Part shown: one piece after another, positions 6,854 to 13,924 of the stretch
How the letters are laid out: every line of letters starts with the position of its first letter
How positions within the stretch are numbered: the stretch's first letter is position 1
NCBI GenBank assembly: GCA_934169415.1
Contig: CAKPNP010000024.1
Coordinates: 1 to 19,013 of the forward strand
Reading direction: 5' to 3'
DNA: 19,013 nucleotides
Origin: an uncultured Bacilli bacterium
GTDB lineage: Bacteria; Bacillota_I; Bacilli_A; RF39; UBA660
The notes under the pieces: model-generated
Databases searched by the model: none
The model's input: only the letters and a program-made list of their open reading frames with translations
What the model was told of the DNA's origin: nothing
Made by a program: the position numbers and the translations under genes

Positions 6854-8725
6854 TTAGTTTTCATATAATTCAATATTTTTATGATTGTATGCAACATTTA
6901 AAAGTGTATTTATAAATATAACCATAGTATCACTTATGTATGTATCCTTACCTATCTTATTTAATTTCTTATGTAATTTATCATAATTATTTAAAACCAA
7001 TGAATATGTTATATACATGTTTAACGTATCATCATTTTTATTTTTAAGTTCATTCATACTTACTTTGTTTAAATAATTTTTAAATGCTATCCATCTAGAA
7101 TAATACTCATTACCTCTCATCGTTTTTTTATTTGCAAATATAAAATAAATAAGAGATAAAAATGAAATAAATATAATTATAAAAGGAGAAAAATAAATAC
7201 TTTTACCCATAAGTAAAATAGATGCTATAACACCAATTACAGAATAACTAATTCCTATAATTTTTGGAATAATCATATCTACATAATAATCCTCTTCTTC
7301 ACTATCAAAAGTAGATGATGTTATATAATTTGAATACTCATTTATAAAATAATTATGATTTTTTGAAACTCTAGAAATAACCTTGCAATAAGTGATATTA
7401 TCTTTTTTATCAAAAATCAATTTTATTAATTTTTTCTGTTGCCCATCTAATTCATCACTTACTAACTTAAGTGAAAAATTATTTTCATTTATTTTTTTAA
7501 ACTCAATTTTATTAGTATATATTAAATTTAATAATGAGGATACAATATCGTTATTACTAATTCTTTTTTTCATTAAATATCCAACTTTTATAGGTTCAAT
7601 ATAATTAATATCACTCAAATATTCTTTTTTAAATATTATCTTATACCATTTATCATATTTTTTATATATAAAATATAACATTATAATTAGTCCAAAAAAC
7701 CATAAAACTAAAATAGATGAATTGATTATTTTAGTAATTATCTCTTTTCTATATATTTTTGATTCCAAATTCATAAGTTTAACTAAAAGTTCTGTTTTTA
7801 ATACATCATTGTCTTTAAGTAAAGCAACAGTTTTAACTGCATATTCATAACTTTCTCTATCTAATTTATTGGAAGTTTCACTAACTGAATCATAAGCTAG
7901 ACTTTTTAAATTATTATATTCATTATATTCTATATCTTTTCTGTTTTTTATTTCACTATCTAATAATTTTTCTATCTTATTTATTTTTTCATATATAACT
8001 TCATTAGTTTTTTTATTATAAGAATTATTTTTATCACAAATAATTCTTATATCAAATTTAAAATCCTCACTTATATCATTTATATATAATACAACATTAC
8101 TATTATCTATCTTCTCACTTTTAAAGGAAACATTGTGAACATATACATCAAAATAGTTTAAATTATTAGGTATATTTATATATATAATCATATTTTTAAT
8201 ACTTTCAGTAGAATTAAAAGCATAAACTATTTCTGATACATCTTTATGTGTTATAGATAAATTCTTAATTGTATAATCAATATAAAAATCTTTATTCATT
8301 TTACTTGAATTATATATTTTATATTTTTTTAAATTTGGCATACTTTCTTCTTTATAAGTGCCATAATCACCCTTTTTACTTTGTTGTGATTTAAAAAACA
8401 AATCACCATTTAAAACATAATTTGAAAATATCTCATCAGTTTTATAATTTACTCCCCTTATTTCATTTAATATAACATTATCTGCATTATATATATGCAT
8501 ATCCTCAGTTGCTGATGTTATGCTACCTATATATCCCTCATAATTGTTTTTATACTGTATTACTTTTTCATACCCGTTATATAAATCATTCATAGAAAAT
8601 ACTTCTTTTACATTAACATCACCATTACTAAGAGGTGTTATTAAAATTTTATATTCATCTATTTTATAATCTTTAGCAAATACTATAAAAGGCATAAAAA
8701 GTAACATTAATAAAACTTTTTTCAT
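6854..8725 (-). CDS. DUF2207 membrane protein
   Basis: A 623-aa membrane-anchored protein of the DUF2207 family. A signal peptide (1-17, ending FIVFA) leads to an extracellular beta-rich domain that starts with IDEYKILITPLSNGDVNVKE (22-41), typical of the family. An extracellular helical segment (about 240-330) precedes transmembrane segment 1 (about 333-354). A cytoplasmic domain (about 355-484) lies before two further membrane segments (about 486-506 and 511-531). The C-terminal 90 residues are again cytoplasmic and helical. The glycine-rich tail seen in many DUF2207 proteins is absent. GAAAGGAAT precedes the ATG. It follows lemA by 35 bases, a recurrent gene pair of unknown function in the cell envelope. 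A hairpin between the two genes may lower its transcription. Confidence 0.85.
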   Translation of the reverse strand: MKKVLLMLLFMPFIVFAKDYKIDEYKILITPLSNGDVNVKEVFSMNDLYNGYEKVIQYKNNYEGYIGSITSATEDMHIYNADNVILNEIRGVNYKTDEIFSNYVLNGDLFFKSQQSKKGDYGTYKEESMPNLKKYKIYNSSKMNKDFYIDYTIKNLSITHKDVSEIVYAFNSTESIKNMIIYINIPNNLNYFDVYVHNVSFKSEKIDNSNVVLYINDISEDFKFDIRIICDKNNSYNKKTNEVIYEKINKIEKLLDSEIKNRKDIEYNEYNNLKSLAYDSVSETSNKLDRESYEYAVKTVALLKDNDVLKTELLVKLMNLESKIYRKEIITKIINSSILVLWFFGLIIMLYFIYKKYDKWYKIIFKKEYLSDINYIEPIKVGYLMKKRISNNDIVSSLLNLIYTNKIEFKKINENNFSLKLVSDELDGQQKKLIKLIFDKKDNITYCKVISRVSKNHNYFINEYSNYITSSTFDSEEEDYYVDMIIPKIIGISYSVIGVIASILLMGKSIYFSPFIIIFISFLSLIYFIFANKKTMRGNEYYSRWIAFKNYLNKVSMNELKNKNDDTLNMYITYSLVLNNYDKLHKKLNKIGKDTYISDTMVIFINTLLNVAYNHKNIELYEN

Positions 8726-8737
8726 ATAATTCCTTTC

Positions 8738-8762
8738 AAAAAAGCTTACATATAGTAAGCTT
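8738..8762 (-). terminator. Hairpin/terminator between lemA and DUF2207 gene
   Basis: A perfect 8-bp stem AAGCTTAC/GTAAGCTT (8742-8749, 8755-8762) with a 5-base loop overlaps the lemA stop codon and is followed on the minus strand by T6 (two of them in the stem). No separate promoter is evident for the downstream gene, so it is probably a partial terminator or processing/stabilising hairpin inside the operon. Confidence 0.6.
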
Positions 8763-9306
8763 AAAATTTAACATTTGGATTTTTTCTAGATTCTTCATCT
8801 ACTTCAAAGAATGTCATAGTTTTAAAACCAAATATTGAAGCAACAATATTAGAAGGGAACATTTCAATTTTATTATTATAATTTAAAACTGAATCATTAT
8901 AAAATTGTCTTGAATATTGGATTTTATCTTCTGTTTCTTTTAAATTAGATTGAAGATCTAAAAAGTTAGTATTAGCTTTTAATTCTGGATAACTTTCTTG
9001 AAGTGCAAATAAATGTGTTAAGCATTCACTAATTTCATTATTTGATTTGATTTTATCATTAATATCAGTAGCTGAGTTATATCTATTTCTAGCATTTATT
9101 ACTTTTTCAAAAGTTTCACTTTCATGTTTACTATAACCTTTTACTGTCTCAACTAAATTAGGAATTAAATCAAATCTTCTTTTTAATAAAACATCTATTT
9201 GAGCCCATCCATCTTTTACTTTATTTCTTAAAACAACTAACTTGTTGTATGTTGAAACAAAATAAATAACTAAAACTAAAACTAATGCAATAATTATATA
9301 TACCAT
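8761..9306 (-). CDS. lemA: LemA family protein
   Basis: A 181-aa LemA protein of normal length. One N-terminal membrane anchor (about 2-20, IIIALVLVLVIYFV) leaves a long four-helix-bundle domain outside the membrane. Family hallmarks are YNKLVVLRNKVKDGWAQIDV (20-39), LLKRRFDLIPNLVETVKGY, NARNRYNSA and the C-terminal IQYSRQFYNDSVLNYNNKI stretch before FPSNIVASIFGF. Molecular function is not established for the family; it is commonly paired with a DUF2207 or TPM-domain membrane protein, as here. It has a strong promoter directly upstream, and GGAGG before the ATG. Confidence 0.95.
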   Translation of the reverse strand: MVYIIIALVLVLVIYFVSTYNKLVVLRNKVKDGWAQIDVLLKRRFDLIPNLVETVKGYSKHESETFEKVINARNRYNSATDINDKIKSNNEISECLTHLFALQESYPELKANTNFLDLQSNLKETEDKIQYSRQFYNDSVLNYNNKIEMFPSNIVASIFGFKTMTFFEVDEESRKNPNVKF

Positions 9307-9324
9307 ACGATTACCTCCAAGAAT

Positions 9325-9353
9325 ATTATACTATATAAAATAATAAAATTCAA
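9325..9353 (-). promoter_or_regulatory. Sigma-A promoter of lemA operon
   Basis: The minus strand has TTGAAT (9348-9353), a 17-base spacer and consensus TATAAT (9325-9330). Transcription would start near 9318, just ahead of the lemA GGAGG site. Confidence 0.7.
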
Positions 9354-9423
9354 ACAATTTTTAAGTATAACATTATGATAACATTTTTTTAATTACATTA
9401 TTATAATTTTCTAATACTTTATA

Positions 9424-10104
9424 TCATTCATTTTTATTAAATTTAATTACATTCCCATAAGAATTTATTTTAAAAAGCTTTCTGTCATAAACAATTGCAC
9501 CATCATCAAATATAGCATAGACATCTTTTTTCTTTTCCAAAGCTATTTTCTTTAATTTATCTAAATAAAACTTATTATTTATAGAATGAACATCAAAGTA
9601 AAAAGGATCATCCATTACTCCAAAACCATCATAAAAAGCAAAATACTTATAATAATTATTTTTTGCAGTTATAAAATATCTTTTTAATTGTAATTCAGCA
9701 CCAGCACTAAAACCAATAATTAGTTTTTTATAATATTTTATATTATATAAAAGTTCAGTTTCTTGTACTACCTTACTATAAAGCATTTCTGGATTACCAC
9801 CAGTTATTACTAAAATATCACTATCATCAATTATCTTTTTAAATTTATCCTTATTTTCTTCATAACAATTTAAAATACTTATATTTTCTTCTTTTATTCC
9901 GTATTTAAGTAAAGGAGTAACATATTTATTGTATCTTCTTCCATATTTAGGGAACCATACATTATTAAAAGTTTCATAATCAATCTCAGTTGGAAAAGTC
10001 CATGAAATAATAACTACTCTATCAGTTGGTTTTATGATTTTTTTTAAATCATTATGAACTAACTCCATTCCTAATTCATAGTTACTTAATAATACACTAT
10101 ACAT
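9424..10104 (-). CDS. Peptidase S51 (dipeptidase E/cyanophycinase-like)
   Basis: A 226-aa cytosolic serine peptidase of family S51, which includes PepE (Asp-X dipeptides) and cyanophycinase. The length matches PepE. Visible elements are the oxyanion loop ITGGNPEML (100-108), the nucleophile elbow GFSAGAEL with Ser133 (131-138), and DVHSINN with His173 as the probable catalytic His. The overall glutamine-amidotransferase-like fold is implied by RVVIISWTFPTE near the N-terminus. A second ATG 4 bases upstream is out of frame; GAAGG is well spaced for the chosen start. It has its own promoter-like sequence and is probably a single-gene unit. Exact substrate is unknown; an Asp-specific dipeptidase is the default guess. 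Confidence 0.85.
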   Translation of the reverse strand: MYSVLLSNYELGMELVHNDLKKIIKPTDRVVIISWTFPTEIDYETFNNVWFPKYGRRYNKYVTPLLKYGIKEENISILNCYEENKDKFKKIIDDSDILVITGGNPEMLYSKVVQETELLYNIKYYKKLIIGFSAGAELQLKRYFITAKNNYYKYFAFYDGFGVMDDPFYFDVHSINNKFYLDKLKKIALEKKKDVYAIFDDGAIVYDRKLFKINSYGNVIKFNKNE

Positions 10105-10139
10105 TCATATACCTTCTTTCCGTATTTAATTTAATAATA

Positions 10140-10168
10140 ATTATATCATAATAGCATAACTTTTTAAA
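10140..10168 (-). promoter_or_regulatory. Putative promoter of the S51 peptidase gene
   Basis: The minus strand has TATAAT (10140-10145) preceded by a 17-base spacer and a weak -35, TTTAAA (10163-10168). Confidence 0.5.
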
Positions 10169-10188
10169 CCAATCATACATTTAAATAA

Positions 10189-10229
10189 TTTTCATATAAA
10201 AATATTATGTCTAAAATTTTATATGAAAA
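10189..10229. repeat. 13-bp perfect inverted repeat between divergent genes
   Basis: TTTTCATATAAAA (10189-10201) is the exact reverse complement of TTTTATATGAAAA (10217-10229), with a 15-base loop. No T tract follows on the plus strand. Its right arm overlaps the candidate -35 of sspI, so it could be an operator. CATATAA-type sequence recurs again downstream near 10248. Confidence 0.6.
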
Positions 10230-10254
10230 AGTTCATATATAAACCATCATATAA
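10224..10254 (+). promoter_or_regulatory. Candidate forespore (sigma-G/F type) promoter of sspI
   Basis: TGAAAA (10224-10229) and CATATAA (10248-10254) are separated by 18 bases. They resemble the published TGAATA and CATA-rich elements recognised by sigma-F and sigma-G of Bacillus. SASP genes are known sigma-G targets. In such AT-rich DNA this match is suggestive only. Confidence 0.35.
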
Positions 10255-10330
10255 AAGTTAAACATAATATTTAAAAAATAAATACATATTTTAATTTATA
10301 ACTACCAAAATATAAAAGAAAGGAGAATAT

Positions 10331-10534
10331 ATGATAAGTATAAGAAAACACATAGTTAAAAATTTTAAAGGAGCCGATATAGACGAATATAAATCATCTA
10401 TAGAATCATCAATAAAAGAAAATGATGAAATTACATTACCAGGATTAGGAGTTTTTTTTGAAATTCTTTGGAAAAATTCAGATGAAAATTCTAAAGAATA
10501 TATATTAAATACCCTTAAAAAAGGTATAAATTAA
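10331..10534 (+). CDS. sspI: Small acid-soluble spore protein SspI
   Basis: A 67-aa protein matching the SspI type of minor small acid-soluble spore proteins, made in the forespore and packaged in dormant spores. The N-terminus SIRKHIVKNFKG and the core LPGLGVFFEILWKN (36-49) correspond to the conserved SspI N-terminus and its LPGLGV-FE-W core; the length matches too. AAAGGAG lies 5 bases before the ATG. It is the only convincing plus-strand gene in the window. It diverges from the S51 gene and converges on rpoZ, as expected for a monocistronic SASP gene. It implies that the organism sporulates or descends from spore formers. Confidence 0.9.
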   Translation: MISIRKHIVKNFKGADIDEYKSSIESSIKENDEITLPGLGVFFEILWKNSDENSKEYILNTLKKGIN

Positions 10535-10553
10535 AAATTTTAATTTTTTTAAC

Positions 10554-10576
10554 AAAAAAAGGTTGACAAAATCACC
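10554..10576 (-). terminator. Candidate rpoZ transcript terminator
   Basis: On the minus strand GGTGA pairs with TCaACC (one bulged A) around TTTTG and is followed by seven T (10554-10560). A longer alternative pairs AAAAAGGGGTTG (10643-10654) with CAACCTTTTTTT (10554-10565) over 12 bp including two G-U pairs, enclosing the two hairpins between them. Confidence 0.45.
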
Positions 10577-10591
10577 TTTATCGATTAGTAT
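10563..10591 (+). promoter_or_regulatory. Consensus-like promoter inside the sspI-rpoZ gap
   Basis: TTGACA (10563-10568), a 17-base spacer and TAGTAT (10586-10591) on the plus strand. The predicted start near 10598 coincides with the first base of a strong hairpin, and no ORF follows. Confidence 0.45.
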
Positions 10592-10597
10592 ATATAT

Positions 10598-10696
10598 CAC
10601 CAGTTCGGAAATATCTGAATTGGTGCTAGTATCACACTAGCCAACCCCTTTTTATTCTTTTATATGAACTATTCATGATTGAATAGTTCTTTTTTT
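10598..10696 (+). ncRNA. Putative ~100-nt structured small RNA
   Basis: Starting just after the promoter at 10563-10591, the plus strand forms three hairpins. Hairpin 1 is an 11-bp stem CACCAGTTCGG/CTGAATTGGTG with two G-U pairs (10598-10608, 10615-10625). Hairpin 2 is CTAGT/ACTAG (10626-10640). Hairpin 3 is a terminator, GAACTATTC/GAATAGTTC plus T7 (10666-10696). Between 2 and 3 lies unpaired CCAACCCC, unusual in so AT-rich a genome. An alternative stem, GGT-GCTAGT with ACTAGC-CA-ACC (10622-10646, ending in CCTTTTT), would compete with hairpin 1. The region has no credible ORF. The G-U pairs of hairpin 1 favour the plus strand. The simpler reading is back-to-back terminators of sspI and rpoZ. 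No known RNA family is recognised. Confidence 0.35.
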
Positions 10697-10746
10697 ACCC
10701 TTTTATTAGAATTATTTAATAATTCTTATTCTTTTACATGAACTAT
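10652..10746 (+). repeat. Two 21-bp direct repeats, 20/21 identical
   Basis: TTATTCTTTTATATGAACTA plus T (10652-10672) recurs at 10726-10746 with one change (T to C at the 12th base). Each copy directly follows a hairpin-rich segment. The second copy overlaps the last codons of rpoZ on the opposite strand. An 8-bp hairpin AGAATTAT/ATAATTCT (10708-10726) lies between them. Confidence 0.6.
10666..10696 (+). terminator. Strong plus-strand intrinsic terminator
   Basis: A perfect 9-bp stem GAACTATTC/GAATAGTTC (10666-10674, 10681-10689) with a 6-base loop is followed by T7. It can end transcripts from sspI or from the candidate small RNA. There is no T tract on the minus side, so it should not stop rpoZ transcripts. 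Confidence 0.8.
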
Positions 10747-10946
10747 ATCTTTTCATTTAATATAATTTTATTACTAGCAACCTCTTCTAAAGCTCTACCA
10801 ATTTCTTTTGAAGATTTATACTCATTTTCTCTTAATTGATATGATTTAGTTTCTTCTAATTCCTTAGCTCTTCTAGATACTAGGTTAACTAATAAATACT
10901 TAGATCCAACCTGATTAAGTAATTTATCTATAGATGGATATATCAT
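10743..10946 (-). CDS. rpoZ: RNA polymerase omega subunit
   Basis: A 67-aa omega subunit, which binds the beta' subunit and helps assemble and stabilise RNA polymerase. Seen: the N-terminal YPSIDKLLNQVGSKYLLVNL (3-22), VSRRAKEL, and KSSKEIGRALEEVASNKI (45-62), which corresponds to the conserved K-x-V/I-x-x-A-L-E-E-I core. Length is normal for Firmicute omega. GAGGTGATAAC lies before the ATG. The frequent neighbour gmk (guanylate kinase) is not here; the upstream gene encodes an unrelated membrane protein and rpoZ has its own promoter-like sequence. Confidence 0.92.
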   Translation of the reverse strand: MIYPSIDKLLNQVGSKYLLVNLVSRRAKELEETKSYQLRENEYKSSKEIGRALEEVASNKIILNEKI

Positions 10947-10964
10947 GTTATCACCTCTATTTTA

Positions 10965-10993
10965 ATAATAATCTATTAATTAATATTTGGCAA
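10965..10993 (-). promoter_or_regulatory. Putative sigma-A promoter of rpoZ
   Basis: The minus strand reads TTGCCA (10988-10993), a 17-base spacer and TATTAT (10965-10970), ahead of the GAGGTG site and the rpoZ ATG at 10946. Confidence 0.5.
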
Positions 10994-11003
10994 GTAATAT
11001 GCA

Positions 11004-11792
11004 TTAATTTGACAATTGTTTACACTCATTTATTATATCATTATATATATTATCTATCTTGATATTATTATATACATTTTTATTTAAATACTTACTTATT
11101 TCAAAATAAATATTACTTTTACTGACCATTTTAGCGTCTGTTTTAAAAACTGTATCTCCCATTATAAAATAATTATACATGTTTTTACCTATATATTTAA
11201 AGGGATTATTAACTTTAGTATTATTAAATAACCAATATCTATCACTTAAATATCCTTCTAATATTCCCTTACCCACTTTTAAAATTTCAAAAATACCACT
11301 TTTATTAATAACAATAATTTTATTATTTAAAGTTATTATTTTTTGATATGTATTTATTTTTTCAATATCTTTACTAATTAATTCCATTTCAGTAAAAGAT
11401 ATATCAGATTTAAATTTAAATATTTTACTTCCATATTTAATATAATCTGTATATATTTTATATGCCGTAAGAATTGAAAAAACTAATATTATAATAGATA
11501 ATATATCTAAAAACAGCATAGGAATAGAAAATGCTATAAATACTATATACAATAAATATATAAATACAAAAGGAATTATAAATCCTAAAAAAATTATCCA
11601 TGTTTTAGATTTTCTATTATTTTTATAACACTTTATATTTAGTATTATAATAGATATTAATATAATTAAAAGAATAATTTCCTTAATTCTAAAAGAAGGA
11701 ATACTTATTATAAAAAATAATAAAACTAAACATAATAAAAAAAGAAACACATAAGAAAGTATTTTTAAAACACTAGTTAACTTAAACTTCAT
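11004..11792 (-). CDS. Membrane protein with NERD-like cytosolic domain
   Basis: A protein of 262 aa. The frame can be opened 9 bases earlier at a GTG, but that GTG lies within the AGGTG ribosome binding site. The ATG at 11790-11792, 6 bases after AGGTG, is preferred. About five hydrophobic segments fill the first half. The second half (about 125-262) is soluble and contains IIVINKSGIFEILKVGKG, then YWLFNNTKVNNPFKYIGKN. This order resembles NERD domains (GPxGIFVIEVK, then trp-rich and NPxxQ), but the catalytic acidic residues and the ExK motif are not clearly kept. It may be a degenerate NERD protein or only a superficial match. It is expressed from an extended -10 promoter. Function is unknown. 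Confidence 0.72.
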   Translation of the reverse strand: MKFKLTSVLKILSYVFLFLLCLVLLFFIISIPSFRIKEIILLIILISIIILNIKCYKNNRKSKTWIIFLGFIIPFVFIYLLYIVFIAFSIPMLFLDILSIIILVFSILTAYKIYTDYIKYGSKIFKFKSDISFTEMELISKDIEKINTYQKIITLNNKIIVINKSGIFEILKVGKGILEGYLSDRYWLFNNTKVNNPFKYIGKNMYNYFIMGDTVFKTDAKMVSKSNIYFEISKYLNKNVYNNIKIDNIYNDIINECKQLSN

Positions 11793-11809
11793 ACCATTCA
11801 CCTATCATG

Positions 11810-11818
11810 ATTATAGCA
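11810..11818 (-). promoter_or_regulatory. Extended -10 promoter of the NERD-like gene
   Basis: The minus strand reads TGCTATAAT, an extended -10 element (TGn plus consensus TATAAT), 18 bases before the chosen ATG. The -35 region (TTCAAG) is poor, as is usual for extended -10 promoters. Confidence 0.5.
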
Positions 11819-11819
11819 C

Positions 11820-11850
11820 AAAAAAATAATATCTTGAAATATTATTTTTT
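11820..11850 (-). terminator. Terminator of the hybrid kinase gene
   Basis: A perfect 12-bp A/T stem AAAAAATAATAT/ATATTATTTTTT (11821-11832, 11839-11850), loop TTCAAG on the minus strand, ends in seven T. The upstream arm overlaps the kinase stop codon. Confidence 0.65.
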
Positions 11851-13846
11851 ACTTAAAATTTTCTCTTTTACCATCTTTTATAACATATTCTTTTTTAGTA
11901 GAACTATCATATACATAAGTAGTTAAATTAGGATCTTTATATGATTTATTTATATCATCAGAAAATATCTCGTCCATACTTTTATGTGATACATTTAAAT
12001 TATTATTTTTATTAAATACCATATCTAACTTTTGTTTTATTTCCTCTTTAGTAAATGGTTTAGGAATGTAATCCGTGAATCCTTCACTTTTATATCTTTC
12101 CCTAGCTCCAGATAAAGCATCAGCCGTAAGTGCTATAACAGGAATATTAAAATTACTATTTTCTTTTAATTTTGATAAAGTAGTCTCACCAGACATTTCA
12201 GGCATCATAATATCCATTAATATTAAATCATATGAATTACCACTATTTATTTTATCTAAACACTCTTTTCCACTATAACACTCATCTATTATAAAATTAA
12301 AATTACTTAAAGCTTTAGTAGCAACTTTTATATTTAATTTATTATCATCTACTATTAATATTTTCTTAGTTCCATAATCACTTGTAATATTAGGCTCTAT
12401 AACTTTAGCTACTTCTATTTTGCTTATCTTTTGTGGTATTTGAACTATAAATATTGAACCCTTACCAAAACTACTTTTAACATTAATATTTCCAGACATC
12501 ATATTAACTAATGATTTAGTTATAGCAAGTCCTAACCCTGTTCCCTCAGTAGTAGTATTACGTTCTATATCAAGTCTTTCAAATTTTGTAAATAATTTAC
12601 TTATATTTTCTTCTTTTATACCTCTACCAGTATCACTACAACTAATTATTAAATTACATATATTTTTATTAAAATCATTTATACACTTAATATCTAGATT
12701 AATTTCACCTTCATTAGTATACTTTATAGCATTTGTTAATAAATTATTTATTATCTCCTTAACTTTACCCTTATCCCCTATTAATTCATCTGGTATATCT
12801 AAAGCCATATTTAAACTAAAATTAATGTTTTTTTCTCCAATACGTGTTATAGTTACATTACACATTTTAGTTATTTCTTCTTTAAAATTATATGGCTTTT
12901 CTACTAATTCCATTTTATTACTTTCTATTTTATTAATATCTAATATATTACCTACTATTTCAAGTAAAGTTTGACTAGCATTTTGTATATCAGTGCAATC
13001 CTCTAATACTTCTTTTGGTACACTATCACTATAAGACATTATATCTTCTGATAACCCTACTATAGCATTAAGTGGTGTTCTTATTTCATGACTCATACTA
13101 GATAAGAAATCACTTTTAGCACGATTGGCTTTTTCTGCTTGAGTTTTAGCAAGTTCTAATTGTTCTATCATTTTAACATCAGGATTTTCAATAAAAAAAT
13201 ACATTATTATAAGTATCATTGTATGCAAAGAAGTTAAAATTAAAATTCTTTTATCAATAAATTGAGTTAAACTTCCTAGTGCTCCAAATAGAAACACTGC
13301 TATCAAAATAGCATATTGTTGTTTACTTTTATTCTTAACTTGCCATATTGAAATGATACTTCTACTAAGCCATATTGCAATTTGTAATCCCGAAACAATA
13401 AACAATAAATCCACTGCTGGACCATATGTATAATACCCACCATTTTTAAAAACATACAATGGAAAGTAATAGGTGGCAACTATCATAGATAAATATGGAA
13501 TGAATGACAATAACAAATCTCGTTTAAAAACCTTTGTTATATTAAAATCCATTTTGCCATATTTTTTATTCGTTAATAACATCAAATAAATATTTAAGGC
13601 AAAGTTAAATGTAACAATATATGCCACATAAGATTTTAGAATAAACATTTCTAAAAAAGTTTCTGCGCTTGTCAAAATTACTACATAATAACATCCTAAT
13701 TCCAAAAGTAATCCAACTAAATTTAGTATCATTATTCCTAATAATAAATTATTTTCGAATATCTTAATTCGCTTTCTTGAAAAATGTACTATTAAAAAAA
13801 TTATTACATAAAATAGTGCAGATATTGGAAAACCTATAAAATTCAT
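11849..13846 (-). CDS. Membrane hybrid sensor histidine kinase
   Basis: A 665-aa hybrid kinase. Seven or so hydrophobic segments (about 5-220) form a membrane sensor with no large extracellular loop. A short linker ENPDVKMIEQLELAKTQAEK leads into HisKA, with phospho-acceptor His253 in SSMSHEIRTPLN. HATPase_c follows, with N-box Asn372 (NNLLTNAIKYT), DTGRGI (405-410) and GTGLGL (435-440). A C-terminal receiver (about 494-612) has D500-D501, phospho-acceptor D545 in LILMDIMMPEMSG, T574 and K596. About 50 residues of charged tail follow; no HPt domain is present, so a separate HPt protein or back-transfer would be needed. GAGGAGG precedes the ATG. An upstream overlapping ATGAGATGA is out of frame. 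It has its own promoter and terminator, so it is monocistronic. The signal is unknown. Confidence 0.93.
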   Translation of the reverse strand: MNFIGFPISALFYVIIFLIVHFSRKRIKIFENNLLLGIMILNLVGLLLELGCYYVVILTSAETFLEMFILKSYVAYIVTFNFALNIYLMLLTNKKYGKMDFNITKVFKRDLLLSFIPYLSMIVATYYFPLYVFKNGGYYTYGPAVDLLFIVSGLQIAIWLSRSIISIWQVKNKSKQQYAILIAVFLFGALGSLTQFIDKRILILTSLHTMILIIMYFFIENPDVKMIEQLELAKTQAEKANRAKSDFLSSMSHEIRTPLNAIVGLSEDIMSYSDSVPKEVLEDCTDIQNASQTLLEIVGNILDINKIESNKMELVEKPYNFKEEITKMCNVTITRIGEKNINFSLNMALDIPDELIGDKGKVKEIINNLLTNAIKYTNEGEINLDIKCINDFNKNICNLIISCSDTGRGIKEENISKLFTKFERLDIERNTTTEGTGLGLAITKSLVNMMSGNINVKSSFGKGSIFIVQIPQKISKIEVAKVIEPNITSDYGTKKILIVDDNKLNIKVATKALSNFNFIIDECYSGKECLDKINSGNSYDLILMDIMMPEMSGETTLSKLKENSNFNIPVIALTADALSGARERYKSEGFTDYIPKPFTKEEIKQKLDMVFNKNNNLNVSHKSMDEIFSDDINKSYKDPNLTTYVYDSSTKKEYVIKDGKRENFK

Positions 13847-13873
13847 CTCATGCCTCCTCTACCTTACAAAGAT

Positions 13874-13903
13874 ATTATAACATTTTTTTACAAAAAAAGA
13901 CAA
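13874..13903 (-). promoter_or_regulatory. Putative promoter of the hybrid kinase gene
   Basis: The minus strand has TTGTCT (13898-13903), an 18-base spacer and consensus TATAAT (13874-13879). The -35 lies inside the terminator stem of the upstream ligase gene, so read-through or folding could interact with initiation. Confidence 0.5.
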
Positions 13904-13919
13904 TACATTAATTGTCTTT
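13892..13919 (-). terminator. Terminator of the acyl-CoA ligase gene
   Basis: A perfect 9-bp stem AAAGACAAT/ATTGTCTTT (13896-13904, 13911-13919) with a 6-base loop. On the minus strand it ends in seven T, three of them within the stem. It lies 5 bases past the ligase stop codon. Confidence 0.75.
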
Positions 13920-13924
13920 AAGAT

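Noticed and set aside
7392..7604. 70-codon plus-strand ORF inside the DUF2207 gene
   Set aside because: An antisense shadow of a well-supported gene, with no ribosome site or family match. The same holds for the antisense ORFs at 874-1056, 12075-12278, 14163-14378 and 18180-18365.
10554..10660. Known riboswitch or T-box in the sspI-rpoZ gap
   Set aside because: The T-box GGTGGCAC-type bulge and the cores of SAM, THF and fluoride switches are absent, and no gene follows on the plus strand that it could control.
11793..11801. GTG start for the NERD-like gene
   Set aside because: The GTG is part of the AGGTG ribosome site that serves the ATG three codons later.
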